Under the pieces are notes generated by a model that was given only the letters and a program-made list of their open reading frames with translations, ran no database searches and was not told the DNA's origin. From Glandiceps talaboti (lineage: Eukaryota > Hemichordata > Enteropneusta > Spengelidae): DNA of 46,000 nt. How positions within the stretch are numbered: position 1 is the stretch's first letter; each line of letters opens with the position of its first letter. The DNA is taken from the NCBI RefSeq assembly GCF_964340395.1, contig NC_135555.1, positions 25,041,725-25,087,724 of the forward strand, read 5' to 3'. A program made the position numbers and the translations under genes. Of the stretch, positions 26,301-37,969 are shown piece by piece.

Positions 26301-29300
26301 GTGGGAAATCTAGCCATTATACCACTGGGAAAGCTACCTATTATACCACTGGGAAAGCTAGCTATTATAGCACTGGGAAAGCTAGCTATTATAACACTGG
26401 GAAAGCTAGCTATTATATCAGTGGGAAAGCTAGCTATTATAGCATTGGGAAAGCTACCTATTATACCACTGGGAAAGCTACCTATTATACCACTGGGAAA
26501 GCTAGCTATTATAACAGTGGGAAATCTAGCCATTATAGCAATGTGAAAACTAGCTATTATACCACTGGGAAAGTTAGCTATTATAACAGTGGGAAAGCTA
26601 GCTATTATACCACTGGGAAAGCTAGCTATTATAAAAGTGGGAAAGCTAGCTATTATACCACTGGGAAAGCTAGCTATTATAACAGTGGGAAAGCTAGCTA
26701 TTATACCACTGGCAAAGTTAGCTATTATAACAGTGGGAAAGCTAGCTATTATACCACTGGCAAAGTTAGCTATTGTAGCCCTGGCAAAGCTACCTATTAT
26801 ACCACTGGCAAAGTTAGCTATTGTAGCCCTGGCAAAGCTAGCTATTATAGCACTGGGAAAGCTAGCTAGTATAGCCCTGGGAAAGCTACCGATTATAGCC
26901 CTGGGAAAGCTAGCTATTATAGCACTAGGAAAGCTGCCTATTATAGCAGTGGGAAAGCTAGCTATTATAGCACTGGGAAAGCTTGCTATTATAACAGTGG
27001 GAAAGCTAGCTATTACAGCACTGGGAAGGCTGGCTATTATAGCAGTGGGAAAGCTAGCTATTATTGCAGTGGGAAATCTAGCTATTATAGCAGTGGGAAA
27101 GTTAGCTATTATAGCAGTGGGAAAGCTAGCTATTATAGCAGTGGGAAAGCTATCTGTAATAGCACGTTATAGCACGGGAAAGCTAGCTATTATAGCAGTG
27201 GGAAAGCTAGCTATTATAGCACTGGGAAAGCTAGCTATTATAGCAGTGGGTAAGCTAGCTATTACAGTACTGGGAAAGCTGGATATTATAGCAGTAGGAA
27301 AGCTAGCTATTATAGCAGTGGGAAAGCTAGCTATTATAGCAGTGGGAAAGCTAGCTGTTATAGCACTGGGAAAGATAGCTATTATAGCACTGGGAAAGCT
27401 AGCCATTATAGCACTGTGAAAGCTACCTATTATACCACTGGCAAAGTTAGCTATTATAGCATTGGTAAAGCTATCTATTATAGCACCGGGAAAGCTAGCT
27501 ATTATAGCATTGGGAAAGCTAGCTATTATAGCACTGGGAAAGCTAGCTATTATAACAGTGGGAAATCTAGCCATTATACCACTGGGAAAGCTACCTATTA
27601 TACCACTGGGAAAGCTAGCTATTATAGCACTGGGAAAGCTAGCTATTATAACACTGGGAAAGCTAGCTATTATATCAGTGGGAAAGCTAGCTATTATAGC
27701 ATTGGGAAAGCTACCTATTATACCACTGGGAAAGCTACCTATTATACCACTGGGAAAGCTAGCTATTATAACAGTGGGAAATCTAGCCATTATAGCAATG
27801 TGAAAACTAGCTATTATACCACTGGGAAAGTTAGCTATTATAACAGTGGGAAAGCTAGCTATTATACCACTGGGAAAGCTAGCTATTATAAAAGTGGGAA
27901 AGCTAGCTATTATACCACTGGGAAAGCTAGCTATTATAACAGTGGGAAAGCTAGCTATTATACCACTGGCAAAGTTAGCTATTATAACAGTGGGAAAGCT
28001 AGCTATTATAACAGTGGGAAAGCTAGCTATTATACCACTGGCAAAGTTAGCTATTGTAGCCCTGGCAAAGCTACCTATTATACCACTGGCAAAGTTAGCT
28101 ATTGTAGCCCTGGCAAAGCTAGCTATTATAGCACTGGGAAAGCTAGCCATTATAGCACTGTGAAAGCTACCTATTATAGCACTGGCAAAGTTAGCTATTA
28201 TAGCATTGGTAAAGCTATCTATTATAGCACTGGGAAAGCTAGCTATTATAGCCCTGGGAAAGCTACCGATTATAGCCCTGGGAAAGCTACCTACTATAGC
28301 ACTAGGAAAGCTGCCTATTATAGCAGTGGGAAAGCTAGCTTTTATAGCAGTGGGAAAGCTAGCTATTATACCACTAGGAAAGCTACTATTATAGCAGTGG
28401 GAAAGCCAGCTATTATAGCACTGGGAAAGCTTGCTATTATAACAGTGGGAAAGCTAGCTATTACAGCACTGGGAAGGCTGGCTATTTTAGCAGTGGGAAA
28501 GCTAGCTATTATTGCAGTGGGAAATCTAGCTATTATAGCAGTGGGAAAGTTAGTTATTATTATAGCAGTGGGAAAGCTTGCCATTATAGCACTGGGAAAG
28601 CTAGATATAATAGCAGTGGAAAAGCTAGCTATTATAGCAATGGGAAAGCTACCTATTATAGCACGGAAAAGCTAGCTGTTATAGCAGTGGGAAAGCTAGC
28701 TATTATAGCAGTGGGAAAGCTAGCTATTATAGCAGTGGGAAAGCTAGCTATTATAGCATTGGGAAAGCTAGCAATTATAGCAATGGGAAAGCTAGCTATT
28801 ATAGCACGGGAAAGCTAGCTGTTATAGCAGTGGGAAAGCTAGCTATTATAGCAGTGGGAAAGCTAGCTATTATAGCACTGTGAATGCTTGCTATTATAGC
28901 AGTGAGAAAGCTTGTTTTTATAGCAATGGGAAAGCTAGCTATTATAACAGTGGGAAAGCTTGCTATTATAGCTCTGGGAAAGCTAGCTATTATAGCAATG
29001 GGAAAGCTGGCTATTATAACAGTGGGAAAGCTAGCAATTATAGCAGTTGGAAAGCTAGCTATTATAACTGTAGGAAAGCTTGCTATTATAGCACTGGGAA
29101 AGCTAGCTATTATAGCACTGGGAAAGCTAGCTATTATAGCAGTGGGAATGCTAGCTATTATAGCAGTGGGAAAGCTTGCTACTATAGCAGTGGGAAAGCT
29201 AGCTATTATAGCAATGGGAAAGTTAGCTATTATAGCAGTGGGAAAGCTACCTATTATAGCACGTGAAAGCTAGCTATTATAGCAGTGGGAAAGCTAGCTA

Positions 29301-30744
29301 TTATAGCAGTGGGAAAGCTAGCTATTATAGCAGTGGGTAAGCTAGCTATTACAGTACTGGGAAAGCTGGATATTATAGCATTGGGAAAGCTAGCTATTAT
29401 AGCAGTGGGAAAGCTAGCTATTATAGCAGTGGGAAAGCTAGCTGTTATAGCACTGGGAAAGCTAGCTATTATAGCAGTGGGAAAGTTAGCTATTATAGCA
29501 CTGGGAAAGCTAGCTATTATAGCAGTGGGAAAGCTAGCTATTATAGCACTGGGAAAGCTAGCTATTATAGCACTGGGAAAGCTACCTATTATAGCAGTGG
29601 GATAACTACCTATTATAGCACTGGGAAAGCTAGCTATTATAGCACTGGGAAAGCTTGCTATTATAGCACTGGGAAAGCTACCTATTATAGCACTGGGAAA
29701 GCTAGCTATTATAGCAGTGGGAAAACTAGCTATTATACCACTGTGAATGCTAGCTATTATAGCATTGGGAAAGCTACCTAGTATAGAAGTGGGAAAGCTA
29801 GCTATTATACCCCTGTGATAGCTAGTTATTATAGCACTGGGAAAGCTAAATAAAAATAGCTATTACAGTACTTGGAAAGCTAGCTATTATACCACTGGCA
29901 AAGTTAGCTATTATAGTACTGGGAAAGCTAGCCATTATAACAGTGGGAAATCTAGCTATTATACCACTGGGAAAGCTAGCTATAATAGCAGTGGAAAAGC
30001 TAGCTATTATACCACTGGGAAAGCTAGCTATTATACCACTGGGAAAGCTAGCTATTATAGCAGTGGGAAAGCTAGCTATAATAGCAGTGGAAAAGCTAGC
30101 TATTATAGCCCTGGGAAAGCTAGCTATTATACCACTGGGAAAGCTATCTATTATAGCAATGGGAAAGCTAGCTATTATACCACTGGGAAAGCTAGCTATT
30201 ATAGCAGTGGGAAAGCTAGCTATTATAACAGTGGGAAATCTAGCCATTATAGCACTGTGAAAGCTAGCTATTTTACCATTGGGAAAGCTAGCTATTATAG
30301 CAGTGGGAAAGCTACCTATTATAGCAGTGGGAAAGCTAGCTATTATAGCCCTGGGAAAGCTAGCTATTATAACAGTGGGAAAGCTAGCTATTATAGCACT
30401 GGGAAAGCTAGCTTATATAGCACTGGGAAAGCTAGCTATTATAGCAGTGGGAAAGCTACCTATTATAGCACTGGGAAAGCTAGCTATTATAGCATTGGGA
30501 AAGCTAGCTATTATAGCACTGGGAAAGCTAGCTATTATAACTGGGAAATCTAGCCATTATACCACTGGGAAAGCTACCTATTATACCACTGGGTAAGCTA
30601 GCTATTATAACAGTGGGAAAGCTAGCTATTATAGCAGTGGGTAAGCTAGCTATTATAGCACTGGGAAAGCTAGCTTATATAGCACTGGGAAAGCTACCTA
30701 TTATAGCAGTGGGAAAGCTAGCTATTATAGCACTGGGAAAGCTA
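20346..30744. repeat. 24-bp satellite array, main block
   Basis: Head-to-tail copies of a 24-bp monomer made of GCTAGCTATTATAGC followed by ASTGGGAAA. Main variants are GCTAGC/GCTACC, AGCAGT/AGCACT/AGCCCT/AACAGT/ACCACT and occasional 1-2-bp indels. The monomer holds the palindrome AGCTAGCT and an overlapping inverted repeat GCTAT-T-ATAGC. Three of six frames lack an intrinsic stop, giving long GKLAIIAV, GKASYYST and SFPTAIIA repeat frames. The longest is an 806-codon minus frame at 20377-22797. Higher-order duplications at several scales are described under findings. I regard the frames as artefacts of a period divisible by three. Confidence 0.97.
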
Positions 30745-31022
30745 TAATAATAATAATAATAATAATAATCCTTATTTAGACTCGATAGCCTCATAGGTAT
30801 AATGCCTCTTTTCATGAGGGTCGAGTTATTATTATCCCTAGCATAGACCTAAATCTATAACCAGGTACCCAATTATACAGCTGGGTTATCTGAGGCACAA
30901 TCGTGGTTCAAACCTTGCCCAAGGATTTTAGCCATTCAGAAACAAATGGCAGCGACGGGGCTCGAACCTGCAATCTGCAGATTCAAAGCCGGCCACTCTA
31001 ACCATTCACCTATCATGACTCC
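30745..31022 (-). mobile_element. tRNA-derived SINE inserted in the 24-bp satellite
   Basis: Read on the minus strand, the element starts with a tRNA-like head at about 31020-30947. It has an A-box-like TGGTTAGAGTGG (31004-30993) and a B box GGTTCGAGCCCC (30968-30957). A body follows with CCTTGGGCAAGG and, further on, CCCAGCTG and TTGGGTACC. This resembles a central domain shared by several metazoan SINE families, possibly MetaSINE or Nin-DC type; the name is not certain. It continues into a hairpin-forming segment and ends in an (ATT)n tail at about 30770-30745. Translation of the head gives the GSSPVAA string often seen when tRNA-like sequence is translated. No long target-site duplication is obvious because the target is repetitive; CTAT on both sides is possible. 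Confidence 0.8.
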
Positions 31023-32027
31023 TCTATCTATTATAGCAGTGGGAAATCTAGCTATTATACCACTGGGAAAGCTAGTTATTATAGCTGTGGGAATGCTAGC
31101 TATTATAGCACTGGGAAAGCTAGCTATTATAGCTCTGGGAAGGCTACCTATTATAGCCCTGGGAAAGCTAGCTATTATAGCAGTGGGAAAACTAGCTATA
31201 ATAGTAGTGGGAAAGCTCCATATTATAGCCCTTGGAAAACTACATATTATAGCCCTGGGAAAGCTAGCTATTATAGCAGTTGGAAAGCTAGCTATTATAG
31301 CAGTGGGAAAGCCACCTATTATAGCAGTGGGAAAGCTAGCCATTAAAGCACTGGGAAAGCTAGTTATTCTAGCACTGGGAAAGCTAGCTATTATAGCAGT
31401 GGGAAAGCTTGCTCTTATAGCAGTGGGAAAGCTAAATAAAAATAGCTATTACAGTACTATGAAAGCTAGCTATTATACCACGAGCAAAGTTAGCTATTAT
31501 AGTACTGGGAAAGCTAGCTATTTTACCATTGGGAAAGCTAGCTATTATAGCACTGGGAAAGCTAGCTATTTTAGCACTGTGAAAGCTAGCTATTATAACA
31601 GTGGGAAAGCTTGCTATTATAGCAGTGGGAAAGCTAGCTATTATAGCACTTGGAAAGCTAGCTATTATAGCAGTGGGGACGTTAGCTATTATAGCAGTGG
31701 GAAATCTTGCTATTATAGCAGTGGGAAAGCTACCTATTATAGCAGTGGGAAAGCTAGCTATTATAGCACTGGGAAAGCTAGCTAGTATAGCAGTGGGGAC
31801 GTTAGCTATTATAGCTGTGGGAAGCTAGCTATTATAGCACTGGGAAAGCTAGCTATTATAGCACTGGGAAAGTTAGCTATTATAGCACGGGAAAGTGTGA
31901 AAGCTAAATAAAAATAGCTATTATAGCAGTGGGGACGTTAGCTATTATAGCACTGGGAAAGCTAGCTATTATAGCACGGGAAAGTTGGAAAGCTAAATAA
32001 AAATAGCTATAATAGCACCGGGAAAAG
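31023..32027. repeat. 24-bp satellite array, right block with degenerate edge
   Basis: The same 24-bp monomer continues after the SINE and decays towards 32027. The variant junction GCTAAATAAAAATAGCTATT occurs near 31431, 31902 and 31992, and once earlier near 29845. The last two belong to a roughly 90-bp tandem block that also contains GTGGGGACGTTAGC. Confidence 0.92.
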
Positions 32028-32806
32028 CCATGTTAGTTGTGTTTAATTAGTGGAAATAAAGCCATAACAATGCATTAGTAGAAATAAAGCATTGAACCCT
32101 TACTTAGAGTGATTTGTGTCCAGGCACTTAACAACCATGAATCCATGTGTTATCATATCAGTGACAACACTTGTCATCTAACTATTGGTAAAACTCAAAT
32201 TAAACTGAGATGTACAAAACTATGAAACTGTCTTCTATTGATGTCTATGGATATCCTTACATTGTTTTGAAATAGCCCCAAGCCCCAATATCTTCAGGGG
32301 GGAGATCTAGAGTTGTCGGTTGCCGAGTAGTTAAACCACTTGCCTCTTACGACTGCTGTCGGAGCTCGATTCCATTCAATGTTTGATTAAATTTACCATA
32401 CTGCAAGTAAGAAGAGTATTGTTCAGTTTGACTCTACCGAAAAACGCAGCCTCGCAGGTTTTTTCCGGTACACTGAACCCATGAGATATCACTGGACCCA
32501 GTGCTATGTTGTATTGTCGAGGTTCCTCCACCCCAGCCCCTCCCCCCCCCCCTAACACACACGCCGGTTATCAGGCACATTGGTCTTTTATCATCATAAT
32601 ACTATAATTCAACTTAAATATTGCAATATATAAAGATTGATAACTAGTACATGACGGTGCTCACTGTGCTTACGATGTAGGATTTAGAGTCATATAGTCT
32701 ACTCACCGTGTCAACACGTTTACTCAGCATATGAAAGACCACGGTGTTATCATGTGGCGGGGGGGGGGGGTTCTTCCTGTTGAATGAAATGAAAACTACC
32801 AAGATA
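32028..32806. other. Non-coding; poly-C and poly-G runs
   Basis: Homopolymer C near 32542-32552 and G near 32758-32770. No gene is seen. Minus open frames at 32376-32558 and 32644-32865 are unsupported; the second runs into the neighbouring inverted-repeat element. Confidence 0.45.
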
Positions 32807-33092
32807 CAACTTCCGACATCAGACATTGGATAACGGAACCTGTTACAAACAGGGAAAGTAAACAAATTGATTAGATTAATAACACTTGGCTCAGTATGTT
32901 GAAACAGCAGAGACTTATATTACATTCCATGGTTTGCTAAGAACAGTTTTGTGGCCTCTTTATGTGTACATGAAATTCCAGGGGAAATGAAATTTGTTTG
33001 TGAATGTGAACTTCTACATTAAGTGGCCATAAAACAAATGATGAAATGTTTGTAACAGGTTCCGTTCGTCCACGGTCTGATGTCGGTAGTTG
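32807..33092. mobile_element. MITE-like inverted-repeat element, family A copy 1 (286 bp)
   Basis: The left arm (32807-32851) and right arm (33047-33092) are near-perfect reverse complements over about 45 bp. They share CAACT-CCGACATCAGAC at the outer end and CGGAACCTGTTACAAAC further in. The interior has no coding capacity. It shares ordered blocks with the element at 39924-40214: AAGAACAGTT (32939), CCAGGGGAA (32978), AATTTGTTTG and GGCCATAAAAC (33025). Two related elements of similar size with similar termini define a non-autonomous family. No clear target-site duplication is visible at this copy. Confidence 0.75.
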
Positions 33093-33117
33093 TAGACGAA
33101 TTTTAGTGAACTAAGTG

Positions 33118-33188
<71 letters not shown>

Positions 33189-33224
33189 ATCGATCGATCG
33201 ATCGATCGATCGATCGATCGATCG

Positions 33225-33258
<34 letters not shown>

Positions 33259-33267
33259 TAATCAATC
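33118..33267. repeat. (AATC)n-(GATC)n-(AATC)n microsatellite
   Basis: Tetranucleotide tract with a self-complementary GATC core at about 33187-33227, flanked on both sides by AATC units. Confidence 0.95.
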
Positions 33268-33567
33268 TCTATCTCTTTCTCTCTCTATCTATCTATCTCT
33301 CTCTCTGTCTCTCTCTCTATCTCTCTCTGTCTCTCTCTGTCTCTCTATCTCTCTCTCCATCAATCTCTCACACAACTCCCTTTCTCCCCTCCCCTCTCTC
33401 ATACATACACGCACAGACACTCCCTGACACATACACACACTCACACATTCTCCCCTCCCTCCCTCCCTCTCACACACACGCATAGACACACTCACCCTCT
33501 CTCACGCACACACTCTCACACACTCTCTCACACTCTCTCACGCACACACTCTCACACACTCTCTCCC
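33268..33567. repeat. CT-rich and CA-rich degenerate microsatellite
   Basis: Imperfect (CT)n with TATC and TGTC variants to about 33365, then CACA/CTCT mixtures such as CACACTCTCTCAC. Low complexity; no gene. Confidence 0.9.
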
Positions 33568-34172
33568 GCTGTTTAGTTTAATAAAATACTACTTATGTGT
33601 AATACTCCAGTGTATGTCGGGACTGGTATTACATCGAACACTATATAATCATGAATCTCATTATTCAATGGTTAAATTGGTTGGACAGTAACTGACAATG
33701 TTGCTCTTTGTATCAGTTGACGTACATACATGTACTAACAAAGCAAGGCAGTAGGTGTGATGAACCATTGGCCTCCATGTAAGGTTGTATTTCACTAAAT
33801 AAGTGTACCAGTGAATGAAAACAAGTTCAGTTCCAATGTAAGACACCTGCTACCTCGTCAAACCTGTAACATTTATAGAGACTCTAATTGATACAGCCTT
33901 GCATGATACACTTCCTATTATGTGTCCTTTTCGATATAAAATCGGAGGATTTCACATTTCTTAATTTTGAGAGTTATTTTACGATGATATTCTACAATTT
34001 AATATCAGTGATGTTAGGAATGTACTGAATGGAATGGGGACACTATTTTCATATTAATCGTATGGATTTCAATCCTGATAAAGTATCCCCTGTCATCGAG
34101 TGGCCCTTCAAATTAATAGCTATTATTATCATCTTAAAAGTAAGATACTAATCACGATCGACGACAGCGGCG
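33568..34172. other. Non-coding, no recognised feature
   Basis: Unique sequence; nothing supported. Confidence 0.4.
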
Positions 34173-34260
34173 ATGGTGGTGGTGGTGGTGGTGGTGGTGG
34201 CGGTGGCGATGGTGGCGATGGTGGTGGTGGTGGTGGTGGTGGTGGTGGTGGTGGTGGTGA
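34173..34260. repeat. (GGT)n microsatellite with GGCGAT variants
   Basis: Trinucleotide tract encoding poly-Gly in one frame. The surrounding 69-codon plus frame is not a gene candidate. Confidence 0.95.
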
Positions 34261-34316
34261 AATAAATCGAAAATTTGACTTACTACTATTAGTACTCAAT
34301 AAATCATAATAGACTA

Positions 34317-34391
34317 CGGTGTGATAATACAGTTAGTCTAGTCTGCTACTTGGGTGTGATAATACAGTTATATTAGTCTAGTCTGCTACTC
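34317..34391. repeat. Two-copy direct duplication (about 35-40 bp)
   Basis: GTGTGATAATACAGTTA and GTCTAGTCTGCTACT each occur twice in order. The second copy carries a 5-bp insertion between them. Confidence 0.75.
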
Positions 34392-35686
34392 AAAGGTTAT
34401 AAAATGTGTATTCCATGTCAAGGTTTTATTGACATGTCCTAGCGTTTACTTTAATTTACTTTCCCTCGAACAATGATCTATTTTCACTTAAATATTGACA
34501 AGCGAGTATTTTCAACATTTCAAATTTCATACGCCATCTTGACTAATTTCATGAATGCATGTGCTGCAGACTTTTGGATAACCTTAAAATGCAGCTTACA
34601 ATCTATTGGACAGCATTGTAACCATAGACATACAGTGTTACCATACATCTTGTATAGCTCACATTCAGATTAAAGCACCAAAAACCGGCGTCTTTCGTGT
34701 AACAGGAGAGGGCCAACATTTTCAGTTTGCATTTTGTAGGTATCTGTAAGAGTTCGCTATTTAATTAATGGTATATCTTGCCGACAGCAAGGCTAGATAA
34801 GACTTCACTATGTTCGTGGACTGTCTGATGTATTTCACTTTGCACCAAATCTGTTTGTCATTGAGTGCCCTATTTTGCCTGTAGCATGAAGGGTAAAGAA
34901 ATTCTAACGGTTTTCCCATCATGAAATGATAATGATGATGATCACAGTTCACAACTAATGGATGGCGTGTGCATTGTCCTGATCCTCCAACGGGCAAAGC
35001 AGTCCTTTGAAAGAACGAGAAATAGACCATTTTAAAAACGGACTATGCGAGATTATGTACATGTTGTTAATCTTTGCTATGTTTTCATTGTAGGACATAT
35101 CTGTTGCTCAACAAAATTAAATTCAGCAGTTGGTTTTACTAACATTAGTTAAAGGATGTCAAGCGAGTCAGCATTTTTCCGTGCTTCACTGATGTTACCC
35201 CCCCCCCTTCCCCCCCCCCCCGCGCTTATTAGCCGTATGAAAAGATGCAGTAATTTTGATCTAGCAAATGTCAGTACTCCATCACTCTGTTACATATATT
35301 TGATACATCACCCTGACAAGAACGCACTGGAATATTTTTTTTTCAAAACCCTCTTAAATCTTCTACAAAGCAAAGTCACATATTTATGGAAAGCAGTGTC
35401 TTTTAAGAGTGTCCAATTGGTTTCGGAATTTGCACTAAAATTGCTATACTGGCTCCTTTGATTGTATAAGTATAACGGTTACTAGGATACGCCTCCACCT
35501 TCTAAAGCATCTCTTCATGTTGATGTCCTTCCCATCATGGTTTCTGCGTTCCTATCTTTAGCTGAAGAAGCCATGTAAACATTTGCCTACCTTGGTGATC
35601 AACCAAAGTAACGAAGTACGAGTAATACATACAAGTGCACAGGATAAAAGTCAACATTCTTGACACTAGTAGTATTGCTATTGTTG
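34392..35686. other. Non-coding; poly-C run at about 35199
   Basis: A C-rich homopolymer patch lies at about 35198-35221. Open frames at 34473-34673, 34761-35030 (minus) and 35156-35461 are short and unrecognised. No gene is supported. Confidence 0.4.
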
Positions 35687-36004
35687 CCGACTAAATAGTA
35701 TATCTAGAACGTATCACCAAGTACATTGACTAAATAGTATATCTAGAACGTATCACCAAGTACATTGACTAAATAGTATATCTAGAACGTATCACCAAGT
35801 ACATTGACTAAATAGTATATCTAGAACGTATCACCAAGTACATTGACTAAATAGTATATCTAGAACGTATCACCAAGTACATTGACTAAATAGTATATCT
35901 AGAACGTATCACCAAGTACATTGACTAAATAGTATATCTAGAACGTATCACCAAGTACATTGACTAAATAGTATATCTAGAACGTATCACCAAGTACATT
36001 GACT
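35687..36004. repeat. Perfect 39-bp tandem repeat, 8 copies
   Basis: Eight copies of a unit containing TATCTAGAACGTATCACC begin at 35701, 35740, 35779 and so on to 35974. I see no differences between copies, which suggests very recent expansion or homogenisation. The period equals that of the array at 8.2-14 kb, but the sequences do not align convincingly. Confidence 0.95.
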
Positions 36005-36281
36005 CAGTAGATCAATATTCTGTCTTCTGCGATGGTTTCATTTCCTCTTATACAACGAAAAAAACAGAATGAGGTCTGTGTTCGTTATGTTCATCTCCAA
36101 CCCAGTGGATCACGATGACAGACACTTTAAAACATGACTTTATAGACGCTTAAAACCGTACTCCTAATTCTACTCTACATAATAGTGGTTATCGTATGGT
36201 GTAAAGGCACAGTACCAGACTGAGTGATCAACACTTCATTTTATAACGTTTTACTAGCCATATCTACATTAGAATACATTA

Positions 36282-36289
36282 TTGATAAA
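36282..36289. repeat. Left target-site duplication of hAT element
   Basis: TTGATAAA, identical to 37970-37977. Confidence 0.85.
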
Positions 36290-37969
36290 CAGCGTGCGAA
36301 ATTAACGCCGGTCCTTCGGCCCGAGACCAACAGATTTCCGTTCGGACCGACAGTTTTTCAGAATTATAACAACTTATCGGTCCTTATGACCGATTGAAAT
36401 TTGGAGTAAATAATATCATTTATTCAAAGATAGATCCAATTTCACCTCCATGAATCTGATCTTGTGTTACCTATTTTACTCTCGACATCTCGTTCAAGTC
36501 AAGCGACACAGAGCTAGTTCGCTATGTGTTGTTGTCAATGTTGATATCATGTCTAGATATGACGTAGCATACAGCATTTACTTTATGAAACACATGATTG
36601 GCTGAATTTCTCCAATTGTTCGTGTCTTGACTAATCAGAACGTCTTAGACATTCAGACTCATTTAACGCATTCAGCGCATGTGTCTATGTTCTGCCATAT
36701 AGTAATCACTGTTGTAAAGTTTACTGTTCGAAGTGTATGAAAATTTTAACGTGTTTGAGACAGTTCCACGCTGTATTGATAAAGTATGTGGCGATATTTA
36801 GAAGGCGGCAATGAGCTTCTGAAGAAGAAGATGAAACAGACACTGTTTTTTAAAGGCTGGTATTAAAGCCGGTAAATGTTAGCGGGTTTCCCGATCGATT
36901 TACCGGAGTTCCCCATGTGTGTGGCCATGACCAAACAAACTGACGGAAAACATATAAACTACTCTATGGCGGTTTAACTAATAAAGGAGGCAGGTACACT
37001 TCGTAAGATATCTTCAGTACGATAAAAATGTAAAAAAACAAAATCCATAGTCTGATTGCTTTCAATTTGATGCATATGATAATGTATGTCCTGTATGTTG
37101 TAATCCACGTATAAACTTAGAAATGTTGCATTTTTGGTGCCTTTGTTGTATCTGGAAAAATACTGCATCATGCCAAACACGGGTACATAGTGGATGACAC
37201 ATTACAGTACGTACAGTTACCATATCACGTTCCAACGTCAAAAAAACTCGCACTGTAAGACATGATTAACCATAGTTCTCTTCATCACAGATTTCTTACA
37301 TAAACAGTCAGAGACGATACTCAATACACGGGTAGGGTATGCGGGTATTGCTTCATGGGCCGGGGTGGGCTTCAGTGGGTATTTGTAAAGACTGAAGGAA
37401 AACGCAGCCGCCCCGTGTCACTGTGTGGATGGAAATTGAAATAAAGCGAATACACAGTTTTCAAGAGGGATAGTTATGCGATAAAACTTTCTGCTATGAT
37501 GAATTTGTGGTCTAAGTTCGCTAAGGATGGGAAAGCTACATTAGCTGTTGACACAGACGATGAATCTGACTTTGGATTGTGTGATTCAGAATTTAGTGAA
37601 TCGTACAGTGAGGAAGGAGAGGACTGTGAGCTCTTAGAGATTGCAGATAATGTAGATTTATTGATTCATTCACCCATATTATCTACAATCTATGGATCTG
37701 TATTCCTATGGTGGAATGAATACATTCAGTCTCAGGCCACTATAGTATATATGATCTCTAGTATATCTAAAGATATGTTGTATCATATTCAAGTTCAAAA
37801 TCATTTGATCTCTAAGTGGGGGGGGGGGGGGGTGGGGGTTGATGTAGATACAGGTCGTGAACGTGAACTGCATTGAATATGGACCAGCAGTTTTCCTTAA
37901 GGACCAGCAACATTTGCTACATGTCGGTCCTTATGACCAGTAGTCATTTTCCCTTAAGTTCACACACTG
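36290..37969. mobile_element. hAT-type DNA transposon (1,680 bp), probably non-autonomous
   Basis: The ends are imperfect terminal inverted repeats. The left reads CAGCGTGCGAAATTAACG, and the right, reverse-complemented, reads CAGTGTGTGAACTTAAGG (14 of 18 match). Both are flanked by the identical 8-bp sequence TTGATAAA (36282-36289 and 37970-37977). An 8-bp target-site duplication with CA-G termini is characteristic of the hAT superfamily. Each end carries three subterminal GGWCC motifs: left at 36310, 36344 and 36379; right at 37881, 37901 and 37926. The interior has no frame long enough for a full hAT transposase, typically about 600 residues or more. One acidic frame at 37496-37876 may be a remnant. 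The family name is not known to me. Confidence 0.85.
37496..37876 (+). pseudogene. Open frame inside hAT element, possible transposase remnant
   Basis: A 126-codon frame starts at tandem ATGs. The N-terminal part (MMNLWSKFAKDGK) is followed by a strongly acidic Asp/Glu/Ser stretch at about residues 18-52. A hydrophobic middle follows, and the C-terminus is distorted by a G homopolymer (about 37819-37832) that gives poly-Gly. No BED zinc finger, DDE catalytic segment or hAT C-terminal dimerisation motif is visible. Its position inside the transposon suggests the N-terminal fragment of a deleted transposase. A chance frame is equally possible. Confidence 0.25.

Noticed and set aside
30947-31020. 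Possible functional tRNA gene on the minus strand
   Set aside because: A and B boxes are present, but the acceptor and anticodon stems do not pair well and the sequence continues into a SINE body and (ATT)n tail.
20377-31828. Many long frames of GKLAIIAV, GKASYYST and SFPTAIIA repeats
   Set aside because: Three of six frames of the 24-bp monomer are stop-free, and both strands are open over the same DNA. Frames swap at indels and lack credible starts.
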